Assembly (NCBI RefSeq): GCF_902809835.1
Contig: NZ_CADDWM010000015.1
Span: 310,001 to 374,000 of the forward strand
Source of the DNA: Agromyces sp. Marseille-P2726
Lineage (GTDB): Bacteria; Actinomycetota; Actinomycetes; Actinomycetales; Microbacteriaceae
Direction of reading: 5' to 3'
Length of the DNA stretch: 64,000 nt
A program made the position numbers and the translations under genes. The notes under the pieces are model-generated. The model was not told where the DNA came from. It did not search any database and saw only the letters and a program-made list of their open reading frames with translations. This document shows positions 1 through 6,894 of the stretch, one piece after another. Each line of letters begins with the position of its first letter. Position 1 is the stretch's first letter.

Positions 1-724
1 GTTCAGCTACCCGGCGTTCGAGCAGATGGTCTCGCACGTTGCGAAGATGCGGAACCGCACGAAGGGTCGGATGACGCTGCCGATGGTCGTCCGCATCCCC
101 TGCGCCGGGGCGATCGGCGGCGTCGAGCATCACTCCGACTCGTCCGAGGCGTACTGGACCTCGACACCCGGCCTCACCGTGGTGATGCCGTCGAACCCCG
201 CCGACGCGTACTCCATGCTCCGCGAGGCGATCGAGAGCGAGGATCCCGTCGTCTTCATGGAGCCGAAGAGCCGGTACTGGTCGAAGGCTCCCATCGCCCT
301 CCCGGTGAAGACCCAACCCATGGACCGCGCGGTCCTGGTCCGCGAGGGCACCGACGTGACGTTGCTCGCCTACGGGCCCACCGTCCGCACCGCGCTCGAA
401 GCAGCGGATGCCGCAGAGGCCGAGTCGCTCTCGGTCGAGGTCGTGGACCTGCGCAGCCTCTCGCCGTTCGATGACGAGACGGTCGGGGCATCCGTTCGCA
501 AGACCTCGCGAGCCGCCGTGATCCACGAGGCGGCGCAGTTCGGCGGCTACGGTGCAGAGGTCGCGGCACGCGTCACCGAGCGGAACTTCCACTATCTGGC
601 CGCACCCGTCCTGCGCATCACGGGGTTCGACATCCCGTATCCGTCGCCGAAGCTCGAGGAGCACTACCTGCCGACGCCCGACCGCGTGCTCGCGGCCCTC
701 GACACGTGGGAATGGGACGACTGA
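1..724 (+). CDS. 2-oxoacid dehydrogenase E1 component, beta subunit (5'-truncated)
   Basis: The C-terminal 240 residues of an E1-beta subunit are visible; the reading frame is open from base 2, so the start lies outside the window. With E1-alpha it would perform thiamine-diphosphate-dependent decarboxylation of a 2-oxoacid (branched-chain or pyruvate) and reductive acylation of the E2 lipoyl arm, in the cytoplasm. The visible part begins inside the pyrimidine-binding domain (FSYPAFEQ) and runs through the transketolase C-terminal domain, with VVDLRSLSPFD and the closing GFDIPYPSPKLEEHYLP characteristic of the family. Family members are about 325-350 residues, so roughly 90-110 residues are missing. 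Its TGA overlaps the ATG of the E2 gene, so the two are translationally coupled. Substrate choice cannot be settled from this fragment. Confidence 0.93.
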   Translation, partial: FSYPAFEQMVSHVAKMRNRTKGRMTLPMVVRIPCAGAIGGVEHHSDSSEAYWTSTPGLTVVMPSNPADAYSMLREAIESEDPVVFMEPKSRYWSKAPIALPVKTQPMDRAVLVREGTDVTLLAYGPTVRTALEAADAAEAESLSVEVVDLRSLSPFDDETVGASVRKTSRAAVIHEAAQFGGYGAEVAARVTERNFHYLAAPVLRITGFDIPYPSPKLEEHYLPTPDRVLAALDTWEWDD

Positions 725-2181
725 TGGGCCGCGACTTCATCCTCCCCGACCTCGGCGAGGGGCTCACCGAGGCCGAGATCGTCGCGTGGCTCGTCGAGCC
801 CGGCGACGAGGTCGCCATCGACCAGCCCGTGGTCGAGCTCGAATCCGCCAAGTCGGTCGTCCAGCTGCCCACACCGTTCGCGGGTGTCGTGGAGTCGCTC
901 GGTGGGGAGGTGGGCGACGTGCTGCACGCCGGTGCAGTGCTGATGTCGCTTGCTCCCGTCGGTGCCGACGCCGATTCCCCAGAGGCAGCGATGCGTGACG
1001 CTGAGCCGTCGACGGATGCCGCCCCCGCACCGGTGCCGGCCGAACCGGGAATCGCGGTGCCGACCGACACCGCAACCGAGGAGTCGGGCGCCGTGCTCAT
1101 CGGCTACGGGACCCGCGCGAGCACGGCGACGAAGCGCGCCGCCACCGCGCCCACCCGGTTCGGACGCCGCAGGAGTGCCGGAGGTGGGCAGGGGCCGGGC
1201 TCGGCCGCGCCCTCGCGACTCGACCCGTCGCGCCGCTCCCCTGTCGTCTCACCGATCGTGCGCCGTATCGCCCGCGAGCACGGGTTCGATGCCAGCCAAC
1301 TCGAGGGGTCGGGTCCCGACCATCTCGTGACGCGGCGGGACGTCGAGTCGTTCGTGCGTGATCTCCAGGCCGCACCGACCGCACCGGCCGTGCCCCCGCC
1401 GACCGCTCCGGCCGCGCCGCCGGCGGCACTCGAGACTGCTGCACCGGCCGACACGACCGCGGCCGTCGCCGACACCGCTGGTGCATCCGCAGCCGACCGA
1501 CGGGTGCCCCTCGACCGCATGGGTCGCGCCGCGGCCGCCCACTTCTCGCGCTCCCGACGCGAGATCCCCGAGGCGACGGTCTGGATGGACGTCGACGCGA
1601 CGGAGTTGCTCGTTGCCCGGCGAGAGCTCCAGGAGGCCACCGGTGAGCGATTCGGCGTCACGGCACTCGTCGCACGCTTCGTCGTGGCTGGCCTGGCGCG
1701 GCATCCGCTGCTCAACTCGAGCTTCGACGCCGAGCGCGACGAGATCGTCGTGCACGAAGCGGTGAACCTGGGGATCGCCGCGCAGACGCCGCGCGGGCTC
1801 CTCGTGCCCGTCGTCCACGGTGCCGAGCGGATGACGCTCCGCGCGATCCGCGACGCCATCGGCGCCCGCAGTGATGAGGCCACGACCGGTGCGTTCGCGC
1901 CTGCCGCGCTCACCGGCGGGACGTTCACGCTGAACAACTACGGCACGCTCGGTGTCGACGGGTCGGCCGCCATCATCAACCACCCCGAGGCGGCGATGCT
2001 GGGCATCGGCCGTCTCGTGGAGCGGCCGTGGGTGGTGGGTGGAGAGCTCGCGGTACGCACGGTCACCGAACTCACGCTCTCGTTCGATCATCGCGTCTGC
2101 GACGGCGCCGAGGCGGCGGCGTTCCTCACCTTCGTCGCGCGCTGCATCGAGCGGCCCGTGTCGTTGCTCGCCGACCTCTGA
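724..2181 (+). CDS. Dihydrolipoamide acyltransferase (E2) of a 2-oxoacid dehydrogenase complex
   Basis: This 485-residue E2 transfers acyl groups from its lipoyl arm to CoA. An N-terminal lipoyl domain (about residues 1-76) carries the lipoylated lysine at K43 in the context ELESAKSVV. A Pro/Ala-rich linker follows, containing the VLIGYGTR stretch often seen in actinobacterial branched-chain E2 proteins. A peripheral-subunit-binding domain lies at about 174-210. The catalytic domain (about 255-485) ends with the HRVCDG active-site motif, His456 and Asp460. I chose the ATG at 724, which overlaps the E1-beta stop (ATGA) and begins directly with the lipoyl domain; an upstream in-frame ATG at 706 lies inside E1-beta. 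Only one lipoyl domain is present. Branched-chain specificity is likely but not proven, because E1-alpha and E3 lie outside the window. Confidence 0.93.
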   Translation: MGRDFILPDLGEGLTEAEIVAWLVEPGDEVAIDQPVVELESAKSVVQLPTPFAGVVESLGGEVGDVLHAGAVLMSLAPVGADADSPEAAMRDAEPSTDAAPAPVPAEPGIAVPTDTATEESGAVLIGYGTRASTATKRAATAPTRFGRRRSAGGGQGPGSAAPSRLDPSRRSPVVSPIVRRIAREHGFDASQLEGSGPDHLVTRRDVESFVRDLQAAPTAPAVPPPTAPAAPPAALETAAPADTTAAVADTAGASAADRRVPLDRMGRAAAAHFSRSRREIPEATVWMDVDATELLVARRELQEATGERFGVTALVARFVVAGLARHPLLNSSFDAERDEIVVHEAVNLGIAAQTPRGLLVPVVHGAERMTLRAIRDAIGARSDEATTGAFAPAALTGGTFTLNNYGTLGVDGSAAIINHPEAAMLGIGRLVERPWVVGGELAVRTVTELTLSFDHRVCDGAEAAAFLTFVARCIERPVSLLADL

Positions 2182-2188
2182 GCGGTCT

Positions 2189-2204
2189 TCACGTCATGAC
2201 GTGA
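2189..2204. repeat. Perfect 16-bp palindrome
   Basis: TCACGTCATGACGTGA is exactly self-complementary with no spacer. It begins 7 bases after the E2 stop, between convergent genes. A spacerless palindrome cannot fold into a terminator stem, so a protein-binding site is the more natural reading, but no binder is known. Confidence 0.6.
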
Positions 2205-2205
2205 C

Positions 2206-2230
2206 GGGGGCGAGGCGCCCTCCCGCCCCC
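2206..2230. terminator. G/C-rich hairpin between convergent genes
   Basis: GGGGGCG (2206-2212) can pair with CGCCCCC (2224-2230) around an 11-base loop. It lies between the E2 gene and the convergent membrane-protein gene and could end both transcripts. There is no T-tract, so the call rests on position and stem stability only. Confidence 0.35.
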
Positions 2231-2237
2231 CCCCCCC
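2226..2237. repeat. Run of 12 cytosines
   Basis: A C12 homopolymer overlaps the right arm of the preceding hairpin, in noncoding DNA. Such tracts are prone to slippage and to sequencing-length error, so the exact length should be treated with caution. Confidence 0.85.
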
Positions 2238-2249
2238 GCCGTGCCCTGC

Positions 2250-2786
2250 TCAGAAGAACTCGTCGGGCGTACCCGCGGCACGTTCGACGTCGCGGGTGTC
2301 TTCGCCCGCCGCCTTCAAGCGGGCGACGGCGACCCTGAGTCCCGACTCCATCTGCGCGGCCCACGCCTCGGATTCCCGGGCCGTCGCCTCGGCCGTGCGC
2401 GCGCGGGTTTCGGCCGCTTCTGCGACGAGGCGGGCGTCGTGCACCTGACGAAGCGCCAATGAGATGCCGTAGTAGGCGGCGACGATCGTGGCGATCGGCG
2501 CAGCGATGATCGCGAGCGCGCTGATGGCCGCGCCGGTGGGACTGAAGGCGATCAGCAACGCGAAGGCGAGGAAGAGCACGACGATGGCGACGAGCACGAC
2601 CATCATGAAGCGCAGGTCGCGGCTCCACGTGCCAGGCCCGCCGTTGCGCGAGGGCTTCGAAGGCGTGCCATCAGGCCGAGGGCCCGACGCGACGTCGGGC
2701 GGAATGGTCGCCTCGTCGCGCGGGGCAGGGACGCCGGGCTGAGCCGCTCCCTGGTCGACGATCGGACGAGTGTACGCATCGGTCAT
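2250..2786 (-). CDS. Membrane protein with two transmembrane segments and an Ala/Glu-rich coiled tail
   Basis: A 178-residue protein of unknown function. The first 55 residues are hydrophilic and rich in Pro, Gly and Asp. Two adjacent hydrophobic segments follow (about 60-85 and 88-110), separated by a very short turn. A long helical, Ala/Glu/Arg-rich region (about 115-165, with AETRARTAEATARESEAW) probably forms a coiled coil, and the protein ends in DEFF. Both ends are predicted cytoplasmic. It stands alone, convergent with the E2 gene. No enzymatic motif is visible. It could be a small scaffold or envelope protein, but no role is assigned. Confidence 0.75.
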   Translation of the reverse strand: MTDAYTRPIVDQGAAQPGVPAPRDEATIPPDVASGPRPDGTPSKPSRNGGPGTWSRDLRFMMVVLVAIVVLFLAFALLIAFSPTGAAISALAIIAAPIATIVAAYYGISLALRQVHDARLVAEAAETRARTAEATARESEAWAAQMESGLRVAVARLKAAGEDTRDVERAAGTPDEFF

Positions 2787-2891
2787 TCGTTCCCCCGCTC
2801 CCGAGAATGATCAGACCCCCCAATTGTGGGGCCGCGACGAGGAGGGGTCAAGGAAGCACGCCGTGCCGGGCGATGTCGTCGGGGTCGGCGA

Positions 2892-3389
2892 TCAGGCGGC
2901 CGCGGCATCCGTGAGGAAACGCTCGATGAGCTCGACGATCGCCGGGTCGTCGGGCTTCACCTGGGGCCGGAATCGACGGATCTCGTCGTCGGGAAGCAGC
3001 AGGAACTTCTCGAAGTTCCACTTCACTCGGCCCGCCTTGCCGTGGTCGTCGGGGACCTTCGTCAGCTCGGCATACAGCGGATGCCGGTGGCGGCCGTTGA
3101 CCTTCACCTTCTGCATGAGCGGAAAGCTCACCCCATAGGTCATCGAGCAGAACTGCTTGATGTCATCGGCGTCGCCGGGCTCCTGACCGGCGAACTGGTT
3201 GCAGGGGAAGCCGATGATGGTGAAACCACGATCGCCGTACTGCCGCTGCAGAGCTTCGAGCTGCTCGTACTGCGGCGTGAGCCCGCAGCGCGAGGCGACG
3301 TTGACGACCATCACGACCTGGCCGGCGTGGTCGGCGAGCGAGACGACGGCGCCGTCGATGGTCGTGAGCGGGATGCCGCGAATGTCCAC
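2892..3389 (-). CDS. Glutathione peroxidase-family thiol peroxidase
   Basis: This 165-residue single-domain peroxidase reduces H2O2 and organic hydroperoxides. It has the complete family active site: peroxidatic Cys35 in NVASRCG, Gln65 in FPCNQF, and Trp124-Asn125 in VKWNFEKF. Cys81 in QFCSMTYG sits where the resolving cysteine of the non-selenium, thioredoxin-dependent members lies, so thioredoxin or mycothiol/mycoredoxin is a likelier reductant than glutathione. The start is GTG at 3389. There is no Shine-Dalgarno, but TAGGCT lies exactly 6 bases upstream, suggesting a leaderless transcript. The gene follows the SRAP gene on the same strand with a 9-base gap. Confidence 0.93.
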   Translation of the reverse strand: MDIRGIPLTTIDGAVVSLADHAGQVVMVVNVASRCGLTPQYEQLEALQRQYGDRGFTIIGFPCNQFAGQEPGDADDIKQFCSMTYGVSFPLMQKVKVNGRHRHPLYAELTKVPDDHGKAGRVKWNFEKFLLLPDDEIRRFRPQVKPDDPAIVELIERFLTDAAAA

Positions 3390-3395
3390 CCGTCG

Positions 3396-3401
3396 AGCCT
3401 A
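3396..3401 (-). promoter_or_regulatory. Candidate -10 element of a leaderless peroxidase transcript
   Basis: TAGGCT on the minus strand, with six bases (CGACGG) before the GTG start, puts the expected transcription start at or next to the start codon. The TAG of the box is also the stop codon of the SRAP gene. No convincing -35 is visible. Confidence 0.4.
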
Positions 3402-4136
3402 ACGCCCGGTGTGGGGGTCTTCGGCCGTTGATTCATCGAGCGGTTCGATGAGGCTCGCGTCGCCCGGATCGACCGTGCGGGAGTTGTTCACCTTGCGGTC
3501 GACCTCGTAGGACGTGATGGTGGACGCGACCGCGTCGGACTCGTGCACGAGCAGGTCGAGCATGTTCTGCTTGGCTGCGTCGTCGAGCTTCACGGGCTGG
3601 AGGTACTCGTCCCACGCGTCGCGTGGGAGGAAGACGGGCATGCGGTCGTGGATCTCGCCCGACGCATCCCTCGCTTCGCGGGTGATGATCGACATCGAGA
3701 CCTCCCACTCGTCGTCGACCTTGCGGGCGGTGTAGATCCCCGCAGCCGCCAGCAACCCGTCGGGCCCATGCAGGAAGTGCGCCTGCTTGCTTCCCGGCTC
3801 ACCCGTCCACTCGTAGTAGCCGCGCATGGGCACGAGGCACCTCGAGGAGGCGAACGCGCCCTTCCAGAGCCCGTTCGTCGCGACCGTCTCGATGCGCGAG
3901 TTGAACTGCGGGCGCTTCGACTCCTTCATGAACGAAGGGTGGAAATTCCACACCGCATCGTCGATGCGACGCACGATCTCGCCGGTCTCGGAGTCTTGGC
4001 GCTCGCGCACGATGGGCGCGACCTGCGTCGGCGCGATCGAGTACGTCGGCTGCCAATCGCGGAAGTCGCCCCCCTCGGCCACGAACTCCTGGATCAGTTC
4101 ATCGGTCTTGGCATCGAGGGCGAAACGTCCGCACAT
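3399..4136 (-). CDS. SRAP-domain (HMCES/YedK-type) abasic-site-crosslinking protein
   Basis: A 245-residue protein of the SOS-response-associated peptidase family, which forms a thiazolidine crosslink with abasic sites in single-stranded DNA. After removal of Met1 the reactive residue is Cys2, in the invariant MCGRF opening, and this fixes the start at 4136. Further conserved residues are present: Asn79 in QFNSR, Glu109 in GYYEW and His163 in IHDRMPV. Length and architecture match the family. There is no Shine-Dalgarno; a weak TACCCT lies 6 bases upstream. An open extension upstream to 4238 runs through the tRNA-like repeat and hairpin, so it is not coding. The gene lies just outside the proposed island edge. 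Confidence 0.94.
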   Translation of the reverse strand: MCGRFALDAKTDELIQEFVAEGGDFRDWQPTYSIAPTQVAPIVRERQDSETGEIVRRIDDAVWNFHPSFMKESKRPQFNSRIETVATNGLWKGAFASSRCLVPMRGYYEWTGEPGSKQAHFLHGPDGLLAAAGIYTARKVDDEWEVSMSIITREARDASGEIHDRMPVFLPRDAWDEYLQPVKLDDAAKQNMLDLLVHESDAVASTITSYEVDRKVNNSRTVDPGDASLIEPLDESTAEDPHTGR

Positions 4137-4142
4137 AGGCCG

Positions 4143-4148
4143 AGGGTA
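4143..4148 (-). promoter_or_regulatory. Weak candidate -10 of the SRAP gene
   Basis: TACCCT on the minus strand lies exactly six bases before the ATG, the same spacing as in other leaderless candidates here. The match to a -10 consensus is poor, so this rests mainly on the repeated geometry. Confidence 0.25.
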
Positions 4149-4176
4149 CCTCGCGCCTCCGACAGTGGGCGAAGCG

Positions 4177-4206
4177 AAGGCCCTCGAGCGCGTACTCGAG
4201 GGCCTT
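4177..4206 (-). terminator. 12-bp hairpin beside the tRNA-like repeat
   Basis: AAGGCCCTCGAG (4177-4188) and CTCGAGGGCCTT (4195-4206) pair perfectly over 12 bp around a 6-base loop. The right arm abuts the CCA end of the decayed tRNA-Ala 3' copy. The simplest reading is that this is the original terminator of the tRNA-Ala gene, displaced together with the old 3' end when an element inserted. Confidence 0.6.
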
Positions 4207-4232
4207 GGTGAATCTGCGGGCTCGAACCCCTG
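4205..4232 (-). repeat. Decayed direct repeat of the tRNA-Ala 3' end (attachment-site-like)
   Basis: These 28 bases align with 5267-5296, the T-arm and acceptor/CCA end of the tRNA-Ala(GGC) gene, in the same orientation. Aligned in blocks, TTGGTG matches, then G/A, ATCTG matches, A/C, GGG matches, a 2-base gap, and CTCGAACCCCTG matches: 26 of 28 aligned bases are identical. A displaced tRNA 3' end is the usual footprint of site-specific integration into a tRNA gene. Confidence 0.75.
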
Positions 4233-4273
4233 CCTCACGTCATTGCGAGCGATCCCTCAGCGGATCAGTGGTC

Positions 4274-4298
4274 GTCGGCAGCCTGGGCTGTCGCCGAC
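4274..4298 (-). terminator. Hairpin downstream of yoeB
   Basis: Outer arms GTCGGC/GCCGAC and inner arms AGCC/GGCT form a stem with a 3-base bulge just past the yoeB stop. It lacks a T-tract, so termination is inferred from position. Confidence 0.4.
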
Positions 4299-4302
4299 TT
4301 CC

Positions 4303-4563
4303 TCAGTAGTGGTCGCGGGCTTGCAGGATGACGATGTGGTTGTCAGTGACGTAGTAGACGAGCCGGTTCGTCTCGTCGATACGGCGTGACCAGGCGCCTG
4401 AGAGGATGTGCTTGAGCGGCTCGGGCTTGCCGATTCCGGCGAAGGGGTCGCGCAGGACGTCGGCGATCAGGAGGTTGATCCGCTTGAGGGTCTTGCGGTC
4501 CTGCGTTTGCCAGTAGACGTAGTCTTCCCAGCCGTTCTGGTCGAACGCGAGCGCCCGGGTCAC
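4303..4563 (-). CDS. yoeB: YoeB-family mRNA interferase toxin
   Basis: An 86-residue RelE/YoeB-fold toxin, expected to cut mRNA at the ribosomal A site and to be neutralised by YefM. All catalytic positions of the family are present: Glu48 in KPEPLKH, Arg67 in ETNRLVY, and the terminal His85-Tyr86 in ARDHY, so the toxin looks functional. I chose the GTG at 4563, which overlaps the antitoxin TGA (GTGA), as is usual for yefM-yoeB operons. A longer open frame to 4851 would overlap the whole antitoxin gene and is not family-like. The pair lies inside the proposed integrative-element remnant. Confidence 0.93.
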   Translation of the reverse strand: MTRALAFDQNGWEDYVYWQTQDRKTLKRINLLIADVLRDPFAGIGKPEPLKHILSGAWSRRIDETNRLVYYVTDNHIVILQARDHY

Positions 4564-4811
4564 GCGTCGAGGAGGTCGTGCTGCTCGAACTCGCCACGCC
4601 GCGCGCGCTCGATGGCTTCGAGAAGCCGCTCCGCGTTCGAGGGGTTGCGCAGCAGGTAGGCGGTCTCGGTGATGGCGTCGTAGTCGTCCTTCGACATGAT
4701 CACCGCGTTGCCGTGTCGAGATACGATTTCGACGGCAGTGTGATCGTCGTTGACCTGCTGAATCAGGCCGAACAGGCTCTTGCGTGCTTCGGTCGCAGTG
4801 ATCGCCGACAT
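4560..4811 (-). CDS. yefM: YefM-family (Phd/YefM) antitoxin
   Basis: An 83-residue antitoxin. The N-terminal Phd/YefM DNA-binding domain is evident (MSAITATEARKSLFGLIQQV, then the VEIVSRHGNAVIMSKDDYDAI strand-helix core at about 28-48). The C-terminal part (about 50-83) is the toxin-neutralising tail. It is the first gene of the operon and overlaps yoeB by 4 bases. Phd/YefM proteins repress their own promoter together with the toxin; the perfect inverted repeat just upstream (4829-4852) is a fitting operator. Confidence 0.92.
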   Translation of the reverse strand: MSAITATEARKSLFGLIQQVNDDHTAVEIVSRHGNAVIMSKDDYDAITETAYLLRNPSNAERLLEAIERARRGEFEQHDLLDA

Positions 4812-4828
4812 GTCCGCCTTCTCTCGCT

Positions 4829-4852
4829 AGTGGTACCGGATAATGTACCACT
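4829..4852 (-). promoter_or_regulatory. Perfect inverted repeat, likely YefM-YoeB operator
   Basis: AGTGGTAC (4829-4836) and GTACCACT (4845-4852) are perfect 8-bp inverted repeats with an 8-base spacer, 18 bases upstream of the yefM ATG. The GTAC cores resemble the TGTACA half-sites known for YefM operators. A -10 must overlap or adjoin this site, giving autorepression. Confidence 0.65.
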
Positions 4853-4924
4853 CAACATGGTCGGATGCGTGACGGTGCCAGGAACGCGAACGTCGGGCAG
4901 GTCGTGGTACGTGATCGCCCGGTG

Positions 4925-5092
4925 TCAGCCGGGTTCCATTCTGCTCTTCGGGCCGGTTCCTTCGAGACGCCAGTGGTAGATCGTCTCTTCGGAGAGCTGC
5001 AGGCACTGCGCCAGCTCGTCGACGCTGAGGTAGTCGCCGAGGTTCTCGACGAATCGGTAGGCCGGGACATTGGGTTGCGGTGATCTGCTCAT
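4925..5092 (-). CDS. Short excisionase-like helix-turn-helix protein, probably truncated
   Basis: A 55-residue ORF beginning MSRSPQPNVPAYRFVE. Residues 21-45 form a MerR/excisionase-type winged HTH (DYLSVDELAQCLQLSEETIY, then HWRLEGTGPKS). It stops at TGA (4925-4927) just where family members enter the wing. Read through, the next residues are HRAITYHDL, so a CGA codon at the TGA would give G-R-H-...-D-L, matching the family pattern G-R-H-x-x-Y-x-x-x-D-V. That suggests a C-to-T nonsense mutation, although a naturally short protein is possible. The spacing to the start codon (GGAG 1 base away) is poor. It sits next to tRNA-Ala, where an excisionase gene of an integrative element would be expected; no integrase remains. 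Confidence 0.5.
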   Translation of the reverse strand: MSRSPQPNVPAYRFVENLGDYLSVDELAQCLQLSEETIYHWRLEGTGPKSRMEPG

Positions 5093-5231
5093 ACTCCGTA
5101 GGAGTGCGCGTCATGCCGTGATGCCGACCGTCAGTGGGATCCGGATGTGGATGCCTGTGGAAGTCGTCCGCCGAAGCGAAAAGAGCCCCAAAAGGGCCGC
5201 ATAGGCCTTCCGCAGGCCCCCCAGCAAGGAG

Positions 5232-5268
5232 AAAACCCCTGAGAATCTTGCGATTCATCAGGGGTTTT
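5232..5268 (-). terminator. Rho-independent terminator of tRNA-Ala
   Basis: On the minus strand an 11-bp outer stem (AAAACCCCTGA / TCAGGGGTTTT) encloses a second 5-bp stem (GAATC/GATTC) with a 4-base loop. The T-run closes the stem. It starts at the CCA end of the tRNA gene. Confidence 0.8.
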
Positions 5269-5343
5269 GGTGGATCTGAGGGGACTCGAACCCCTGACCC
5301 CCTGCATGCCATGCAGGTGCGCTACCAGCTGCGCCACAGACCC
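5268..5343 (-). tRNA. tRNA-Ala (anticodon GGC)
   Basis: The 76-base cloverleaf is complete: acceptor GGGTCTG/CAGATCC with one G-U pair, D-arm GCGC/GCGC, anticodon stem CCTGC/GCAGG with loop ATGGCAT (anticodon GGC), and T-arm AGGGG/CCCCT with loop TTCGAGT. CCA is encoded. A terminator follows immediately. A degenerate copy of its 3' 30 bases lies at 4205-4232 in the same orientation, so this gene probably served as an integration site. Confidence 0.97.
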
Positions 5344-5435
5344 GGGCGCCCCGTTCGGGGCAACGAATCGAGCTTACACCAGCCGCGGCCCCGGCATGAA
5401 ATCGACCGGCGCATGCGAGGCCGGACGCCTCTGAA

Positions 5436-5810
5436 TCACTTCTCGGCCGCGAGCAACGGTGCCACGGGTACCACAGGGCAGTCGAGCCAGAGCCGCTCCA
5501 GACCGTAGTAGAGGCGCTCCTCGCGGTGGAACACATGGACGACGAGATCGCTGAAGTCGAGGAGCACCCAGCGGCCGGCATCGTGTCCCTCTCGGCGGAG
5601 GAGCTTCATCCCGGACTCCTTGAGGGCATCCTCGACCTCATCGGCGATCGCGACGACGTTGCGCTCGGAGTTCCCGGTGACGATGAGGAACAGGTCGGCG
5701 AACGGGAGGGGCTCGGACACATCGAGGGCGACGAGGTCTTCGCCGCCCTTGGAATCCGCTGCTCGCGCCGCGATCGCGAGCGAGTCGAGTGCCTGGTCGG
5801 ATGCGGTCAT
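5436..5810 (-). CDS. rsfS: Ribosomal silencing factor RsfS
   Basis: A 124-residue RsfS/Iojap-family protein, which binds ribosomal protein uL14 and blocks subunit joining when growth slows. The family core is visible: DLVALDVSEPLPFADLFLI, then TGNSERNVVAIADEVEDAL and GRWVLLDFSDLVVHVF. The length is normal. It is last in the minus-strand run nadD - membrane protein - rsfS, with a 34-base gap to the gene before it; the nadD-rsfS association is common in bacteria. A GGAAG lies about 10 bases before the ATG. Confidence 0.95.
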   Translation of the reverse strand: MTASDQALDSLAIAARAADSKGGEDLVALDVSEPLPFADLFLIVTGNSERNVVAIADEVEDALKESGMKLLRREGHDAGRWVLLDFSDLVVHVFHREERLYYGLERLWLDCPVVPVAPLLAAEK

Positions 5811-5844
5811 ATGCTCACTTCCGGATGGGGAATCGATGACCGGC

Positions 5845-6894
5845 TCAGAAGAGCCCGGCCACGGCTCCGATGACGAGGGTGGCGACGACGCCCAGCGCGA
5901 GCACGCCCGCGGTCACGGCGAGCACGAGGGGGACATTCATGCCCTCCTTCTTAGGAGGCGCCATCATGGCCTTGGCGCCGCCCTGCGTGCTGACGGCCCG
6001 CGTCGCCGCGACCGGGGCACCGAGACCGGCGGTGTCCTCGACCTGATCGAAGAGTCGGTCGACGTCGGATGAATCGATCTGGCTGGGGTGCACGCCGGTC
6101 GCCCCATAGCTTCGGGGCAGGTCGACCGAGCCGGTCACGATGACCTCAGAACTCTTGATCCCGCTACCGATGTGCCCCTGGTCAGGGAGCGTGGGAAGGA
6201 TCAGCGCGTTCGTCGTGGTGGGAATGCCATGGCTCACCGAACCCCGCGACAGGAGCTGGTCGAACGGCTCGGCGCGCTCGATCGGCGCGTTGAGCTGCGC
6301 CGTCCAGTGACCGACCGGTTTCGGGGCCGACGTCGGCTCGTCGGCGATGGCCGACTCCGCCGCCTGGTGCGGAGTGGGCTCGCGTGACGGGGCAGGCTGC
6401 GGAGGGAAGGGGGCGGACGATGGGTCGGCCGAACGGGCCGGAACGGATGCCGCCGGCGCACTCGCCGAACGAGCAGCCGGGAACGACGAGGCGGGAGCCG
6501 GAAGTACCGGATCGTCGTCGAAGTCGTCGGAATGCCCCTCGAGCATCGCACGGAGTTCGCGGCGCGTAAGCGTTCGCTCGGGCGTCGTGCGCTGGGCAGG
6601 CGGCTGAGGCCACGACGGCTGCGCCTGCTGACCGAAGGCGTCACCGTACTGCGGCGTCGGCCCACCTGACCCTGCCGGGGGTTGCGCCGCCGGATACGAC
6701 GGCGGCTGGGAGGACGGAAGCGGTGGAGCCGGTGCCGCCGTGGGCGGCGGAGTCGGCGTCGGGGGCGCTGCCGGAGCTGGAGTGGGCGCCGGTGCGGAAG
6801 GCGCGTTCGCCTGCGCCTCCTCCTGCGCCTGACGCAGGCGCTCGCGCTCCCGCGCCTCGCGGCGCGTGAGCGGCGGATCCTGCGACGACGTCAT
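5845..6894 (-). CDS. Pro/Ala-rich protein with repeated LTRRE motif and C-terminal membrane anchor
   Basis: A 349-residue protein of unknown function between nadD and rsfS. The N-terminus ([14 protein letters not shown], residues 9-22) and a second site ([13 protein letters not shown], about 109-121) share the LTRRE(A/L)R motif. Between them is a long low-complexity Pro/Ala linker, with more disordered sequence after. Residues about 320-349 form a single hydrophobic segment ending GAVAGLF, so this is a tail-anchored protein with a large cytoplasmic disordered region. The start at 6894 overlaps the nadD stop (ATGA). Similar LTRRE-type motifs occur in other actinobacterial membrane proteins, but I know no function for them. 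Confidence 0.8.
   Translation of the reverse strand: MTSSQDPPLTRREARERERLRQAQEEAQANAPSAPAPTPAPAAPPTPTPPPTAAPAPPLPSSQPPSYPAAQPPAGSGGPTPQYGDAFGQQAQPSWPQPPAQRTTPERTLTRRELRAMLEGHSDDFDDDPVLPAPASSFPAARSASAPAASVPARSADPSSAPFPPQPAPSREPTPHQAAESAIADEPTSAPKPVGHWTAQLNAPIERAEPFDQLLSRGSVSHGIPTTTNALILPTLPDQGHIGSGIKSSEVIVTGSVDLPRSYGATGVHPSQIDSSDVDRLFDQVEDTAGLGAPVAATRAVSTQGGAKAMMAPPKKEGMNVPLVLAVTAGVLALGVVATLVIGAVAGLF

Noticed and set aside
4205..4280. A complete second tRNA gene
   Set aside because: Only the last 28 bases resemble a tRNA; a 2-base deletion and absent D and anticodon arms rule out a functional gene, so it is kept as a repeat.
4303..4851. A longer toxin starting upstream at 4851
   Set aside because: It would read through the antitoxin gene in another frame; the GTG at 4563 gives a normal-length YoeB and the expected overlap.
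4852..5083. Other short open frames on both strands around the HTH ORF
   Set aside because: They have no recognisable domain and overlap the one frame that encodes a clear HTH.
5131..5337. A minus-strand frame beginning MAQLVAHLHG across the tRNA gene
   Set aside because: It is a translation of the tRNA-Ala gene and its terminator, a well-known false call.
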